From: CAYNDB01 sp964395915 | GTDB taxonomy: Bacteria > Nitrospinota_A > UBA7883 > JAJRTC01 | Length of the DNA: 27,931 nucleotides | Assembly: GCA_964395915.1 (NCBI GenBank) | Contig: CAYNDB010000020.1 | Coordinates: 1 to 27,931 of the forward strand | Direction: 5' to 3' | Shown: piece after piece, positions 8,524 to 15,067 of the stretch | Layout: each line of letters begins with the position of its first letter | How positions within the stretch are numbered: position 1 is the stretch's first letter | Notes under the pieces: generated by a model | What the model was told of the DNA's origin: nothing | Seen by the model: only the letters and a program-made list of their open reading frames with translations | Database searches by the model: none | Made by a program: the position numbers and the translations under genes

Positions 8524-8750
8524 GTGTAAAAAAAATTACACGTGCAAAGCTCTGTTATATAGATATAACAGCTATAATATCAGTTCGCTACAGGGCTTTC
8601 ATTTCGCTGGCTGAAAACGTGGCAATATGAGGTGTAAAATATTTTTACACTTGATAAAAGTGTTCTTTTATTCATAAGCCTTTATAATTCAGTAAGACGC
8701 AAGTATCACGGTCATTATGTCCAGAAGGCAGGTGTCGTAATTCTTTACAC
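8524..8750. promoter_or_regulatory. Three spaced GTGTAA-TTACAC dyads, candidate activator binding sites
   Basis: Site 1 (8524-8541) is GTGTAA-N6-TTACAC. Site 2 (8632-8650) is GTGTAA-N7-TTACAC. Site 3 (8732-8750) is imperfect, GTGTCG-N7-TTACAC. Their centres are about 108 and 100 bp apart, and the last lies about 97 bp upstream of the candidate sigma-54 -12 element at 8837. A further dyad ACACTT-N5-AAGTGT overlaps the right side of site 2 (8647-8663). The spacing fits an enhancer-type array for the PEP-CTERM gene; the binding protein is unknown and this role is inferred. Confidence 0.45.
8552..8571. promoter_or_regulatory. Near-perfect 20-bp palindrome, possible operator
   Basis: CTGTTATAT and ATATAACAG are perfect 9-bp inverted arms separated by AG. 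The site lies between the first two GTGTAA-type dyads. The length and short spacer are typical of a homodimeric repressor or activator site; the regulator cannot be named from this window. Confidence 0.4.
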
Positions 8751-8823
8751 TTTTCAGATATGGCGTACTGCGGTATTTTAATTTATATCAATAAAATCAA
8801 TATATTGCGTGGTATTTCCTGTG

Positions 8824-8862
8824 CGGTATGAATATTGCTTATGTTTAATAAAGGTATATTAT
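8824..8862 (+). promoter_or_regulatory. Candidate promoter(s) for the PEP-CTERM gene: sigma-54-like, with an overlapping sigma-70-like match
   Basis: CGGTATG-N4-TTGCT (8824-8839) has the obligatory GG and GC spaced by 10 nt and a perfect TTGC at -12, but only a partial match to TGGCACG at -24. Overlapping it, TTGCTT (8835) and TATTAT (8857) are spaced by 16 bp, as in a sigma-70 promoter. Either would leave a leader of about 145-165 nt before the ATG at 9014. PEP-CTERM genes in several lineages are known to be RpoN-dependent, which favours the first reading only mildly. Confidence 0.35.
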
Positions 8863-8913
8863 TCTTAGCGAAGCTGACATCAAACAATAAGTGAATCTTG
8901 TCAAAATGGCAGT

Positions 8914-8940
8914 GTCATTGCGGGCGTTAGGCGCGATGAC
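8914..8940. repeat. Short GTCATTGCG hairpin in the PEP-CTERM leader
   Basis: GTCATTGCG and CGCGATGAC form 9-bp arms with one mismatch around a 9-nt centre. It has the same end sequence as the larger GTCATTG elements in this window and looks like a minimal copy. There is no T-run, so it does not resemble an intrinsic terminator. Confidence 0.5.
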
Positions 8941-9013
8941 AACTTACGATCAGGTGATGAACAGCGGTTGGTAGCGCAGTTAACGCATAGCGAAGGAGAA
9001 GGGGATTTTTAAA

Positions 9014-9730
9014 ATGAAAAAGACAACCGTTGTACTTGCAACGCTGTTCATGTTGTTTGTCGGCGCGCAAAAGGCGCAGGCGCTGCCAATGTACTACACC
9101 TTTGAGGGAGACGTGGATAACACTGTAGACTTCGCAGGGATAATCGCGTCGCAGTTAGGAGCCACATTCGGCGTGGGAAGTTTTATCACATATACCTTGA
9201 TTGTTGACTTCGACGCCGATGGCTACGAAACATGGAATGATGGCACTGTGTTTATGTACACTTTCCCCAGTACCTCCGATGATTTTTTCTATGCCGATTA
9301 TTACTCCGGAGACGCTCTGTGGAAAGTAGACGGGGGTTTTATCACCAACCCCACCAAACCACCAGGTACTTATGCTCCGAATGGAGTAGTGGAATCTAAT
9401 TTAGGATCCCAGGCTCTACTTGGCTCTTACGGGGGTTTTAGAGTTAACTCAGACGACGATTACTTGATCCTGAATGCATGGACGAATGTTTCAAACTGGG
9501 GGGTAGGGGAGGACGTTAGGGGGCTTAACGTGGCAATGAACTCCAAAGGAAACTATTCGTCTCTCACAGCCGCTTTAAAGTTGGCTTCGATATGCGATAC
9601 AGCTCCAGATCAAGGTGGGTGCGATAGCAATGGCGGTGGCGAATCCGTTCCCGAGCCTTCGACGATGCTTCTGCTCGGGTTTGGCCTGCTTGGGTTCGGT
9701 CTGTTCAGGAGAATGAGGAGAGAAGGATAG
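9014..9730 (+). CDS. PEP-CTERM sorted surface protein
   Basis: 238 aa. A Sec signal peptide covers residues 1 to about 23, ending AQKAQA before LPMYY. The C-terminus (about 212-238) is a textbook PEP-CTERM sorting signal: VPEPST, a hydrophobic helix LLLGFGLLGFGLF and the basic tail RRMRREG. Such proteins are recognised and cleaved by an exosortase (EpsH-type) and are linked to exopolysaccharide and biofilm production. The central domain (24-200) is rich in Asp, Tyr and Gly and suggests an extracellular beta-rich fold; I do not recognise a specific family. AAGGGGA lies 8 nt before the ATG. The gene stands alone, with a long regulatory-looking upstream region. No exosortase is in the window, so one must be encoded elsewhere (inference). 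Confidence 0.92.
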   Translation: MKKTTVVLATLFMLFVGAQKAQALPMYYTFEGDVDNTVDFAGIIASQLGATFGVGSFITYTLIVDFDADGYETWNDGTVFMYTFPSTSDDFFYADYYSGDALWKVDGGFITNPTKPPGTYAPNGVVESNLGSQALLGSYGGFRVNSDDDYLILNAWTNVSNWGVGEDVRGLNVAMNSKGNYSSLTAALKLASICDTAPDQGGCDSNGGGESVPEPSTMLLLGFGLLGFGLFRRMRREG

Positions 9731-9739
9731 AAAGATAGC

Positions 9740-9807
9740 GTCATCCTGAGCGCAGTGAAGGATCTCAACAACCAGTTAATGAGACTTTTCGTTTCGCTCA
9801 GAATGAC
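9740..9807. repeat. GTCATCCTGAG-type inverted repeat
   Basis: It begins GTCATCCTGAGCG (9740) and ends CGCTCAGAATGAC (9807), imperfect inverted ends about 68 bp apart, 9 bp after the PEP-CTERM stop. Its right end, CTCAGAATGACA, matches the end of the copy at 8372-8499. No T-run follows, so a terminator role is not evident. Confidence 0.6.
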
Positions 9808-9813
9808 AAAGGG

Positions 9814-9926
9814 TATCATGCCGCGCGTGCCCCGTTAAGGAAGGGTATTAGGGCAGATTTAGTCCGCCATCTCGCGGGAATGATTATAAAGGCGTCGGAA
9901 TCCCGATTCTAAAGGCCGGGATGATA
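9814..9926. repeat. Degenerate copy of the GTCATGCCGG element
   Basis: It starts with TATCATGCCG, contains GATTTAGTCCGCCATCTCGC and ends CCGGGATGAT. This is recognisably the same family as the units at 3004, 8405 and 25639 but with many substitutions. It fills the space between the convergent PEP-CTERM and AMMECR1 genes. Confidence 0.5.
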
Positions 9927-9958
9927 TTTGGTTGCGCAGGATGAGATTACCCGCCTCC

Positions 9959-10510
9959 TTAGTCTTCTTTAAACTTTATCGATTCAAATACCTCAAACGT
10001 TGCTCCCTCGCGCCAGTCGTCGCGGTCTAACCCGGCTTTTATAGATAATTGTGAAAGCGCGGTTTCTATATCCCATCCTTGATCGACAGCGACTTCCGGT
10101 AAAAACAGGGCGCGGCGGCCATGTTTGGAAATAATAAACCCGTGTTTGCCGATTTGTATTTCTTTCCATGAATCTGCTGGAGCTGGATTTCCCAGAACAG
10201 AAATTTCTATCGTTATCTCGTTGATCTCAACAGGGGAAACATTTGGGAATCTCGAATCTTCGAAAGCCGCCGCTATGGCCGATGATATAACGGTTTCATA
10301 TAAAGGGTCTCTTGCATCGACACAGCCTATGCAACCTCGTAAAGCGCCCATTTTTTTTAATGTCACAAAGGCGCCGTAAGGATTTTGAAGAGTTTCAGGA
10401 ATGGGGTCGGGTTTTGGCGGGTGTCCTTTCTCTTCAAGAAAGAATACAATGGCCTCTCTCGCCGCCTGCAACAGCAAGCTCTGCTCTTGCGTGGAAAGTT
10501 TTAATAGCAT
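9959..10510 (-). CDS. amrA: AMMECR1-domain protein (AmmeMemoRadiSam system protein A)
   Basis: 183 aa from the ATG at 10510. I chose this start because an AGGA motif lies about 11 nt upstream; a TTG at 10534 would add eight residues. The AMMECR1 signature LRGCIG is clear, preceded by GAFVTLKKMGA and followed by a segment ending in SRFPNVSPVEINEITIEISV, as in the family. In many bacteria and archaea this protein is co-encoded with a Memo-like protein and a radical SAM enzyme; neither is in this window. The exact biochemical role is unknown. It is a single gene, convergent with the PEP-CTERM gene. The family is certain, the function is not. Confidence 0.88.
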   Translation of the reverse strand: MLLKLSTQEQSLLLQAAREAIVFFLEEKGHPPKPDPIPETLQNPYGAFVTLKKMGALRGCIGCVDARDPLYETVISSAIAAAFEDSRFPNVSPVEINEITIEISVLGNPAPADSWKEIQIGKHGFIISKHGRRALFLPEVAVDQGWDIETALSQLSIKAGLDRDDWREGATFEVFESIKFKED

Positions 10511-10652
10511 AGCCCAAGTATCCTGATGAAACAACGCTCACAATGGCTGATTAAGGATAGTCTGGTCTTTCTTAAAACAAAATACAACTGACGGTACACC
10601 CATGAACAGATGTTGTGGAATTCAAAAGAAAATATGCGGCCAGCCTGTTGGT

Positions 10653-10907
10653 TTAAAAGGCCACCTTAGCTTCATACTCCTTTATTGAACCGAGGTTTAT
10701 CCGATACGATCCGCGGATTTTAAGACCGCGAAGATCACCCTGTTCAATGAGGCGAATAATCGTCATTACGGAAACTCCCCATCTCTTGGCAAGTTGTGAT
10801 GTTGTGTAATAACCGGTTTTCGTGTCATTCGAGCTGTTTTTATTATAGATAAGAGCCTTTTTCTTGCAACTGAATGGCGGGCGCGCCAATGAACGAGGGA
10901 TATACAT
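10653..10907 (-). CDS. Small helix-turn-helix (excisionase-type) DNA-binding protein
   Basis: 84 aa. Residues 33-75 form a MerR-like/HTH_17 domain: YYTTSQLAKRWGVSVMTIIR is the helix-turn-helix, and LIEQGDLRGLKIRGSYRIN is the wing, as in phage excisionases and small transcription factors. The N-terminal 30 residues are basic and of unclear role. The start ATG has GGCAGG six nucleotides upstream. It is transcribed away from the XRE gene at 11055 across a 147-bp AT-rich spacer. No integrase or att site is visible, so a mobile-element origin is only a possibility. Confidence 0.78.
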   Translation of the reverse strand: MYIPRSLARPPFSCKKKALIYNKNSSNDTKTGYYTTSQLAKRWGVSVMTIIRLIEQGDLRGLKIRGSYRINLGSIKEYEAKVAF

Positions 10908-11054
10908 TATTAACCTGCCCCTATCGAGTTATAAAAAAATTATTAATATAATATATTTATGTAGTATAGTTAATTGGTTGATAAGTAGTATATTACACTA
11001 CCGGATTACACTCCTGTCAAGGTAATTATTCGATTTCGAATAACAAGCGCTGAT
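10908..11054. promoter_or_regulatory. Divergent control region with perfect palindrome
   Basis: This AT-rich spacer lies between two divergent DNA-binding protein genes. TTATTCGA-TT-TCGAATAA (11026-11043) is a perfect 8+8 bp inverted repeat ending 11 nt before the XRE start, where a ribosome-binding site would be; none is visible. GTAGTATA occurs twice, 24 bp apart (10961, 10985), and GTAGT-N7-ACTAC spans 10985-11001. These are good candidates for autoregulatory operators; which protein binds is inferred. Confidence 0.5.
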
Positions 11055-11453
11055 ATGAAAGGCTCAAAAAGACTAGGTCAGACGATACGCGAAATTCGCG
11101 GTGTCCTGACACAGCGGCAATTCGCCAAGCTGATATGCGTAAGCCAGGGGACCGTGGCGAAGTATGAAGCGGGCCAATCATTTCCCAAAGCGGAGACATT
11201 GTGCCGCATAGCGGAATATGGCGGGGAGGCTGTGGAGCGAATTCTTTTTGACAGCAAAGATGTAGAAAAAAATAAAGACGCGACTGATACAAATAAAAGA
11301 GTCGATCGTTTTATTATCTCCAATGACGAAATCGAGCTTGTGATTGCGCTCAGGGAGATGGCGAAACATGAGCCGGAAATGCGCGCTTTGACCATGTCTC
11401 TTGTTTATGAGATTGTAAATGCGGTAAAAAGTAAATTAATCCAAAACGAATAA
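11055..11453 (+). CDS. XRE-family helix-turn-helix regulator
   Basis: 132 aa. The N-terminal 65 residues are a Cro/CI-type helix-turn-helix: GQTIREIRGVLTQRQFAKLI, then CVSQGTVAKYEAGQSFPKAE. The remainder (about 70-132) is helical and acidic to neutral, with no recognised ligand or peptidase domain, and ends in a helix ALTMSLVYEIVNAVKSKL that may dimerise. The ATG has no obvious Shine-Dalgarno; a perfect palindrome lies just upstream and probably allows self-repression (inference). It is divergent from the small HTH gene at 10653-10907. Target genes are unknown. Confidence 0.82.
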   Translation: MKGSKRLGQTIREIRGVLTQRQFAKLICVSQGTVAKYEAGQSFPKAETLCRIAEYGGEAVERILFDSKDVEKNKDATDTNKRVDRFIISNDEIELVIALREMAKHEPEMRALTMSLVYEIVNAVKSKLIQNE

Positions 11454-11776
11454 TAATATGTCGCTCGTTTGGATACGCTTTGAAATATGATTTCATTCTC
11501 TCCCGGCGCTCAGTTTTTTCACAAGGGGCGCTATGTTTATAGAGACAAAGAGAGCGCTCATGGTTTTCAAGGATACGTAAGCGTGTGAGCGGGTAGGCAA
11601 GGATAAACCTTGTTTCGGATAGAATCGATAATTCCTATAAAATCTTGTCGAGTTGAATATTGGTCATGCGCTTTGCTTGTTTCGAAGGACAATGAATTAT
11701 TATACGATTGGTTCGCTGGAATATTTTGTGATATGAGTGTTTATATAGCGCATTTTTTACCAAGAGATCTGGAATA
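11454..11776 (+). other. 323-bp non-coding stretch upstream of the lipoprotein gene
   Basis: Only very short open frames occur and none has a good ribosome-binding site. A 5-bp hairpin CAAGG-ataaa-CCTTG is near 11599. TTGGTT and TATGAG (about 11708-11737, 18-bp spacer, TG just before the -10) could be a weak promoter for the gene at 11777. I see nothing else. Confidence 0.4.
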
Positions 11777-12631
11777 ATGTCAGGATATCAACAAAGAAGA
11801 CCCTCCCTTCTTGCTCGAATCGCGTCTATTTCATTTATTTTTCTTTTACTTTCATCCTGCGCAACCGCACCCCTTCCTAAAACCCTTGCGCTGAGCCATC
11901 CGCCAAGGCTCGGTATCATCGGCTTTAAGGTAACTGCGCCGATCCAGCGCCTCTCCTCGATCTTCGACGTTAAAAAAAAACTTGATGAGAAAGATGAGCG
12001 CGCCAGGATTGACGAGGTCCTGCGCAAAATAGAAAAGCGGGCAGACGAGTTTCTTGTCAGTGAACTTGTCGAAAGAAAAAAAGTGGAGCCGGTGTTGATT
12101 CCAGATGGCGCTTTCGGGACACACAGGGGAGTCCGTCCCCTGCAATCACAAATTGCTCTTATTCGGAAGAACTTCGGGGTTGACGCCATTCTTTACGGGG
12201 AGATTCCCTGGTACGGACGTACGAGGCTTATATACCCAATACTGGGGATGACTGCGGATATCCTCGCTGAAAGCGTGATAATTAACACGCTTACTCATTC
12301 CGAGAGCTTGGTTCTCGCCAACATTGCCTTCGATCTTATAACCAGTACGCCCTTGTGGTTTGGCGGCGCTTACATTTTCGGATTGGCGTTCCGTCCGGTA
12401 ACGGTCAAAGCCATCGCTCTCTCGGTCGTGGATGGAAAGAATGTGTGGAGCGAAACAATCGACAGAATCGTCGACCGAAAAATCATTGCAACCTATCCAG
12501 AGCAGGAGCGGTCCAAAAAAGAGATTCAGCTTGAGGTGTCCCTGCATAGCGCTATGAAGGCGGTGGCGCTATCTTTGGCCGGCGCCTCTCCAGAGAAACA
12601 AGAGGAAGAGGATGAAATGGAGTATCCTTAA
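11777..12631 (+). CDS. Putative outer-membrane lipoprotein of unknown function
   Basis: 284 aa. The N-terminus has a basic start, a hydrophobic helix (ARIASISFIFLLL) and a lipobox LSSC with the acylated Cys at 28, so it should be lipidated and sorted as a lipoprotein. The mature part has RLGIIGFKVTAPI near 44-56, an acidic/basic helical stretch, then FGVDAILYGEIPWYGRTR, a pattern reminiscent of CsgG/GNA1162-like lipoproteins that begin with a beta strand and a 'DAILYG' strand. Residues about 155-215 are unusually hydrophobic. I do not recognise a named family. pabB follows after 24 bp on the same strand, but a functional link is not evident. Confidence 0.7.
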   Translation: MSGYQQRRPSLLARIASISFIFLLLSSCATAPLPKTLALSHPPRLGIIGFKVTAPIQRLSSIFDVKKKLDEKDERARIDEVLRKIEKRADEFLVSELVERKKVEPVLIPDGAFGTHRGVRPLQSQIALIRKNFGVDAILYGEIPWYGRTRLIYPILGMTADILAESVIINTLTHSESLVLANIAFDLITSTPLWFGGAYIFGLAFRPVTVKAIALSVVDGKNVWSETIDRIVDRKIIATYPEQERSKKEIQLEVSLHSAMKAVALSLAGASPEKQEEEDEMEYP

Positions 12632-12655
12632 TTTGATAACAATGTCCTGGTAGTC

Positions 12656-14077
12656 ATGATAACTGATACAGAAACAGAAAAGCGGGATACGACGCCACGC
12701 AAGGTCAGGCTTAGAAAAATAGCGTGGGTAAACCCTGAATCGCTATTTATTCATCTTGCCCCATGCGCCGGTCTTGTATGGCTGGACAGCGGAATGGACA
12801 TCCACGGCTCCGGCAGGTGGTCATACCTGATGTGGAACCCGGAAACAACCATACATGGGAACGATCAAAACTTCGAAATACAGGATGATAGCGGCGTCTC
12901 CAAATACAGTGGCGATCCCTTTAACCTTGTCAAAAAGCTTTTATCTTTCAGGAAAGTAAGCCGCGACCCTTCATCCCCGCCTTTCACAGGAGGAGTTGCC
13001 GGGTTTTTTGGTTACGGTCTCCTTTCCCACTGTGAGCCGTCTACAAGACTTAAGGAAAAGCCTGAGGCTCCTGAAGGTGACCTGTGGCTCGGATTTTATA
13101 ACAAAATCATAGCATTTGACCATATTGCCCATGAGACGATCCTGGTTGTCAATCATGATGAATCAATTGATCCGGAAGTCGCGCTGGATGACCTTGAATC
13201 GATCGTGCTTAATGGCGCTGTCGACAATACTACCAAGATGAATAGCAATAAAATACCATATGAATATTCAAGTAATTTCTCTAAGGATGAATACCTTGAG
13301 GCGGTGGAAAGCGTGCGTCGATATATTGAAGACGGGGACTGTTATCAGGCGAATATATCTCAAAGGTTCAGGGTTATCGGAGATTTCGACCCTGTCTCGC
13401 TTTACCTCAGGCTTAGAAAGATAAACCCCGCCCCGTTTGCCGCATATATCGATACTGGCAAAGTTCAGGCGCTTTCATCGTCGCCAGAAAGGTTTCTGAA
13501 ATTTCACGACGGGATAACCCAGACAAGGCCGATCAAGGGAACAAGGCCGAGAGGGGCGAGCGCTGAGGAAGACGAGCGTCTTCTTGCAGAGCTTGTAAAC
13601 AGTGAGAAGGATCGCGCGGAAAATATGATGATAGTTGATCTGATGCGTAACGACCTTTCCAGAGTCTGTCTCCCGCACACCGTCAAGACCACTGAAATTT
13701 GCGCCGTCGAAAAGTTTCCTACCGTGTTCCATCTTACTTCGACAATTGAAGGGAAGGTACGGTCTGGCATTGGCGCTGTCGATCTTTTAAAACACTGTTT
13801 TCCGGCAGGATCAGTAACCGGAGCTCCAAAAATAAGGGCGATGGAAATTATAGACGAGCTGGAACCATCTCCCCGCGGTATATATTGCGGTTCCATAGGA
13901 TTCATCGGGTACGATGGCTCTATGGATATGAGTGTTGCGATTCGTGTCATGGTAGTTTCCGGGGATACGCTTTCATTCAATACTGGCGGAGGAGTGACAT
14001 ATCTATCGGTTGCGGAGGATGAGTATCAGGAGACTCTGGACAAGGCAAAAGCCTTGATGGAATCCGCTGTAAAATGA
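12656..14077 (+). CDS. pabB: Aminodeoxychorismate synthase component I
   Basis: 473 aa chorismate-utilising enzyme. With a glutaminase partner (PabA, not in this window) it converts chorismate to 4-amino-4-deoxychorismate for folate synthesis. The catalytic half (about 205-473) contains DGDCYQANISQRF, SSSPERF and PIKGTRPRG. The Lys at 294 is the nucleophile that separates PabB from anthranilate synthase TrpE, which has Ala there. ENMMIVDLMRNDLSRVC, PAGSVTGAPKIRAMEIIDELE and a C-terminal FNTGGGVTYLS complete the family motifs. The Shine-Dalgarno is weak. The stop overlaps the pabC start by 4 bp (ATGA), and the pairing supports the folate assignment. Confidence 0.94.
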   Translation: MITDTETEKRDTTPRKVRLRKIAWVNPESLFIHLAPCAGLVWLDSGMDIHGSGRWSYLMWNPETTIHGNDQNFEIQDDSGVSKYSGDPFNLVKKLLSFRKVSRDPSSPPFTGGVAGFFGYGLLSHCEPSTRLKEKPEAPEGDLWLGFYNKIIAFDHIAHETILVVNHDESIDPEVALDDLESIVLNGAVDNTTKMNSNKIPYEYSSNFSKDEYLEAVESVRRYIEDGDCYQANISQRFRVIGDFDPVSLYLRLRKINPAPFAAYIDTGKVQALSSSPERFLKFHDGITQTRPIKGTRPRGASAEEDERLLAELVNSEKDRAENMMIVDLMRNDLSRVCLPHTVKTTEICAVEKFPTVFHLTSTIEGKVRSGIGAVDLLKHCFPAGSVTGAPKIRAMEIIDELEPSPRGIYCGSIGFIGYDGSMDMSVAIRVMVVSGDTLSFNTGGGVTYLSVAEDEYQETLDKAKALMESAVK

Positions 14078-14934
14078 AAGAGACCACAATCGTTGATGGG
14101 GAGTATCGTACTGGAAACGCAAAAGTTTCTATCGATGACCGTGGGTTTACCCTTGGTGATGGTCTTTTTGAAACGATCCCTGTTTATGGCGGCAAACCAT
14201 TTTTGCTGGGACGGCATTTAAACAGGTTGGAGGCCGGGGCTTTAGCAACGGATATCCACCTTCCTTTTGATAGTGAGGAAATAACAAAGGGGATAGCGCG
14301 TCTTTGCGATGATAACGGAATCGTAAGAGGTGTGGCGCGGCTAACTGTAACACGCGGCGCAGGTCCGCGAGGGTATGGCGTGAAAGGTTGTGACAACCAC
14401 ACGTGGACGCTCACTCTGAGGCCATACTCGCATCCTTCCGATGAGAAGAGGAGAGAGGGATATAAGCTTGCGATAAGCGCTATCCGAAAAAACCGTTTGG
14501 CGCCTTTGAACGCAATAAAATCAACCAGCGCGCTAGACAAAGTGTTGACGCTGAATAAGGCCAGAAAATCTGGCGCGGACGAATCCCTGGCGTTGACGAT
14601 GGAGGGTTATATATCTTCCGGCGTATCGGTGAATATTTTTTGGGTTAAAGATGAGAATTTATATACTCCTTCGCTTGATTGCGGTATTCTTCCCGGCGTA
14701 ACCCGGCAAGCTGTGGTTGAGCTTGCGGAACGAAACGGGATAAAGGTTTTACAAGGCAAATTTGAAACAGGCGAAATCAGGAATGCGGACGAGATGTTTG
14801 TCACAAATTCGTTGCTGGAAATTATGCCTGTCAGTTCTGTTGAGTCTGTTTTTGAAGGTAAGCCTCCGGGATCTGTCACCCTGGAGCTTTCGCGCTTTTA
14901 CAATGAGCTGATTTCAGGACAAAATATCTCGTAA
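14074..14934 (+). CDS. pabC: Aminodeoxychorismate lyase-like fold-type IV PLP enzyme
   Basis: 286 aa. By position directly after pabB (4-bp overlap) and by sequence it should release pyruvate from aminodeoxychorismate to give p-aminobenzoate. The N-terminal DRGFTLGDGLFETIPVYGG is typical, the PLP Lys is in NAIKSTSALDKVL (K149) and the LPGVTRQAVVELA motif is at about 206-218. An oddity: the strand EGYISSGVSVNIFW (177-190) aligns with E. coli EGWVTECCAANLFW, and the Glu that contacts the PLP pyridine nitrogen is replaced by Ser182. The enzyme may be slower or may use another chemistry. A branched-chain or D-amino-acid aminotransferase is the alternative family call. Confidence 0.85.
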   Translation: MKETTIVDGEYRTGNAKVSIDDRGFTLGDGLFETIPVYGGKPFLLGRHLNRLEAGALATDIHLPFDSEEITKGIARLCDDNGIVRGVARLTVTRGAGPRGYGVKGCDNHTWTLTLRPYSHPSDEKRREGYKLAISAIRKNRLAPLNAIKSTSALDKVLTLNKARKSGADESLALTMEGYISSGVSVNIFWVKDENLYTPSLDCGILPGVTRQAVVELAERNGIKVLQGKFETGEIRNADEMFVTNSLLEIMPVSSVESVFEGKPPGSVTLELSRFYNELISGQNIS

Positions 14935-14962
14935 AACTAATAGTGGGAAGCTACATTTAATA

Positions 14963-14990
14963 TTGCATTAGATTAACTGTTTGGTATGAT
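14963..14990 (+). promoter_or_regulatory. Candidate extended -10 promoter for the OmpA-family gene
   Basis: TATGAT (14985-14990) is preceded directly by TGG, giving an extended -10 element. A weak -35, TTGCAT (14963-14968), is 16 bp upstream. It sits in the 133-bp spacer after pabC and would give a leader of about 70 nt. Confidence 0.45.
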
Positions 14991-15067
14991 ACGTGCCAGA
15001 ATAGTAAATATGTTTACGTACTTTGATATATCACCGAAAGAGCGAAAATAGGGGAAACCTAAGCAAA

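Larger units (their letters stand above)
8223..9013. other. 791-bp non-coding region between divergent trpB2 and PEP-CTERM genes
   Basis: I see no convincing gene here. It contains the trpB2 leader (8223-8300), a repeat element (8372-8499), a near-perfect 20-bp palindrome (8552-8571), three GTGTAA/TTACAC-type dyads about 100 bp apart (8524, 8632, 8732), overlapping candidate sigma-54 and sigma-70 promoters (8824-8862) and a short GTCATTG hairpin (8914-8940). The stretch from about 8500 to 8900 is AT-rich and looks regulatory rather than coding. Confidence 0.7.

Noticed and set aside
8960..8990. A tRNA D-arm-like string, GGTTGGTAGCGCAGTT
   Set aside because: No matching acceptor stem, anticodon arm or T-arm (GGTTCGA-type) follows before the PEP-CTERM gene, so it is not a tRNA.
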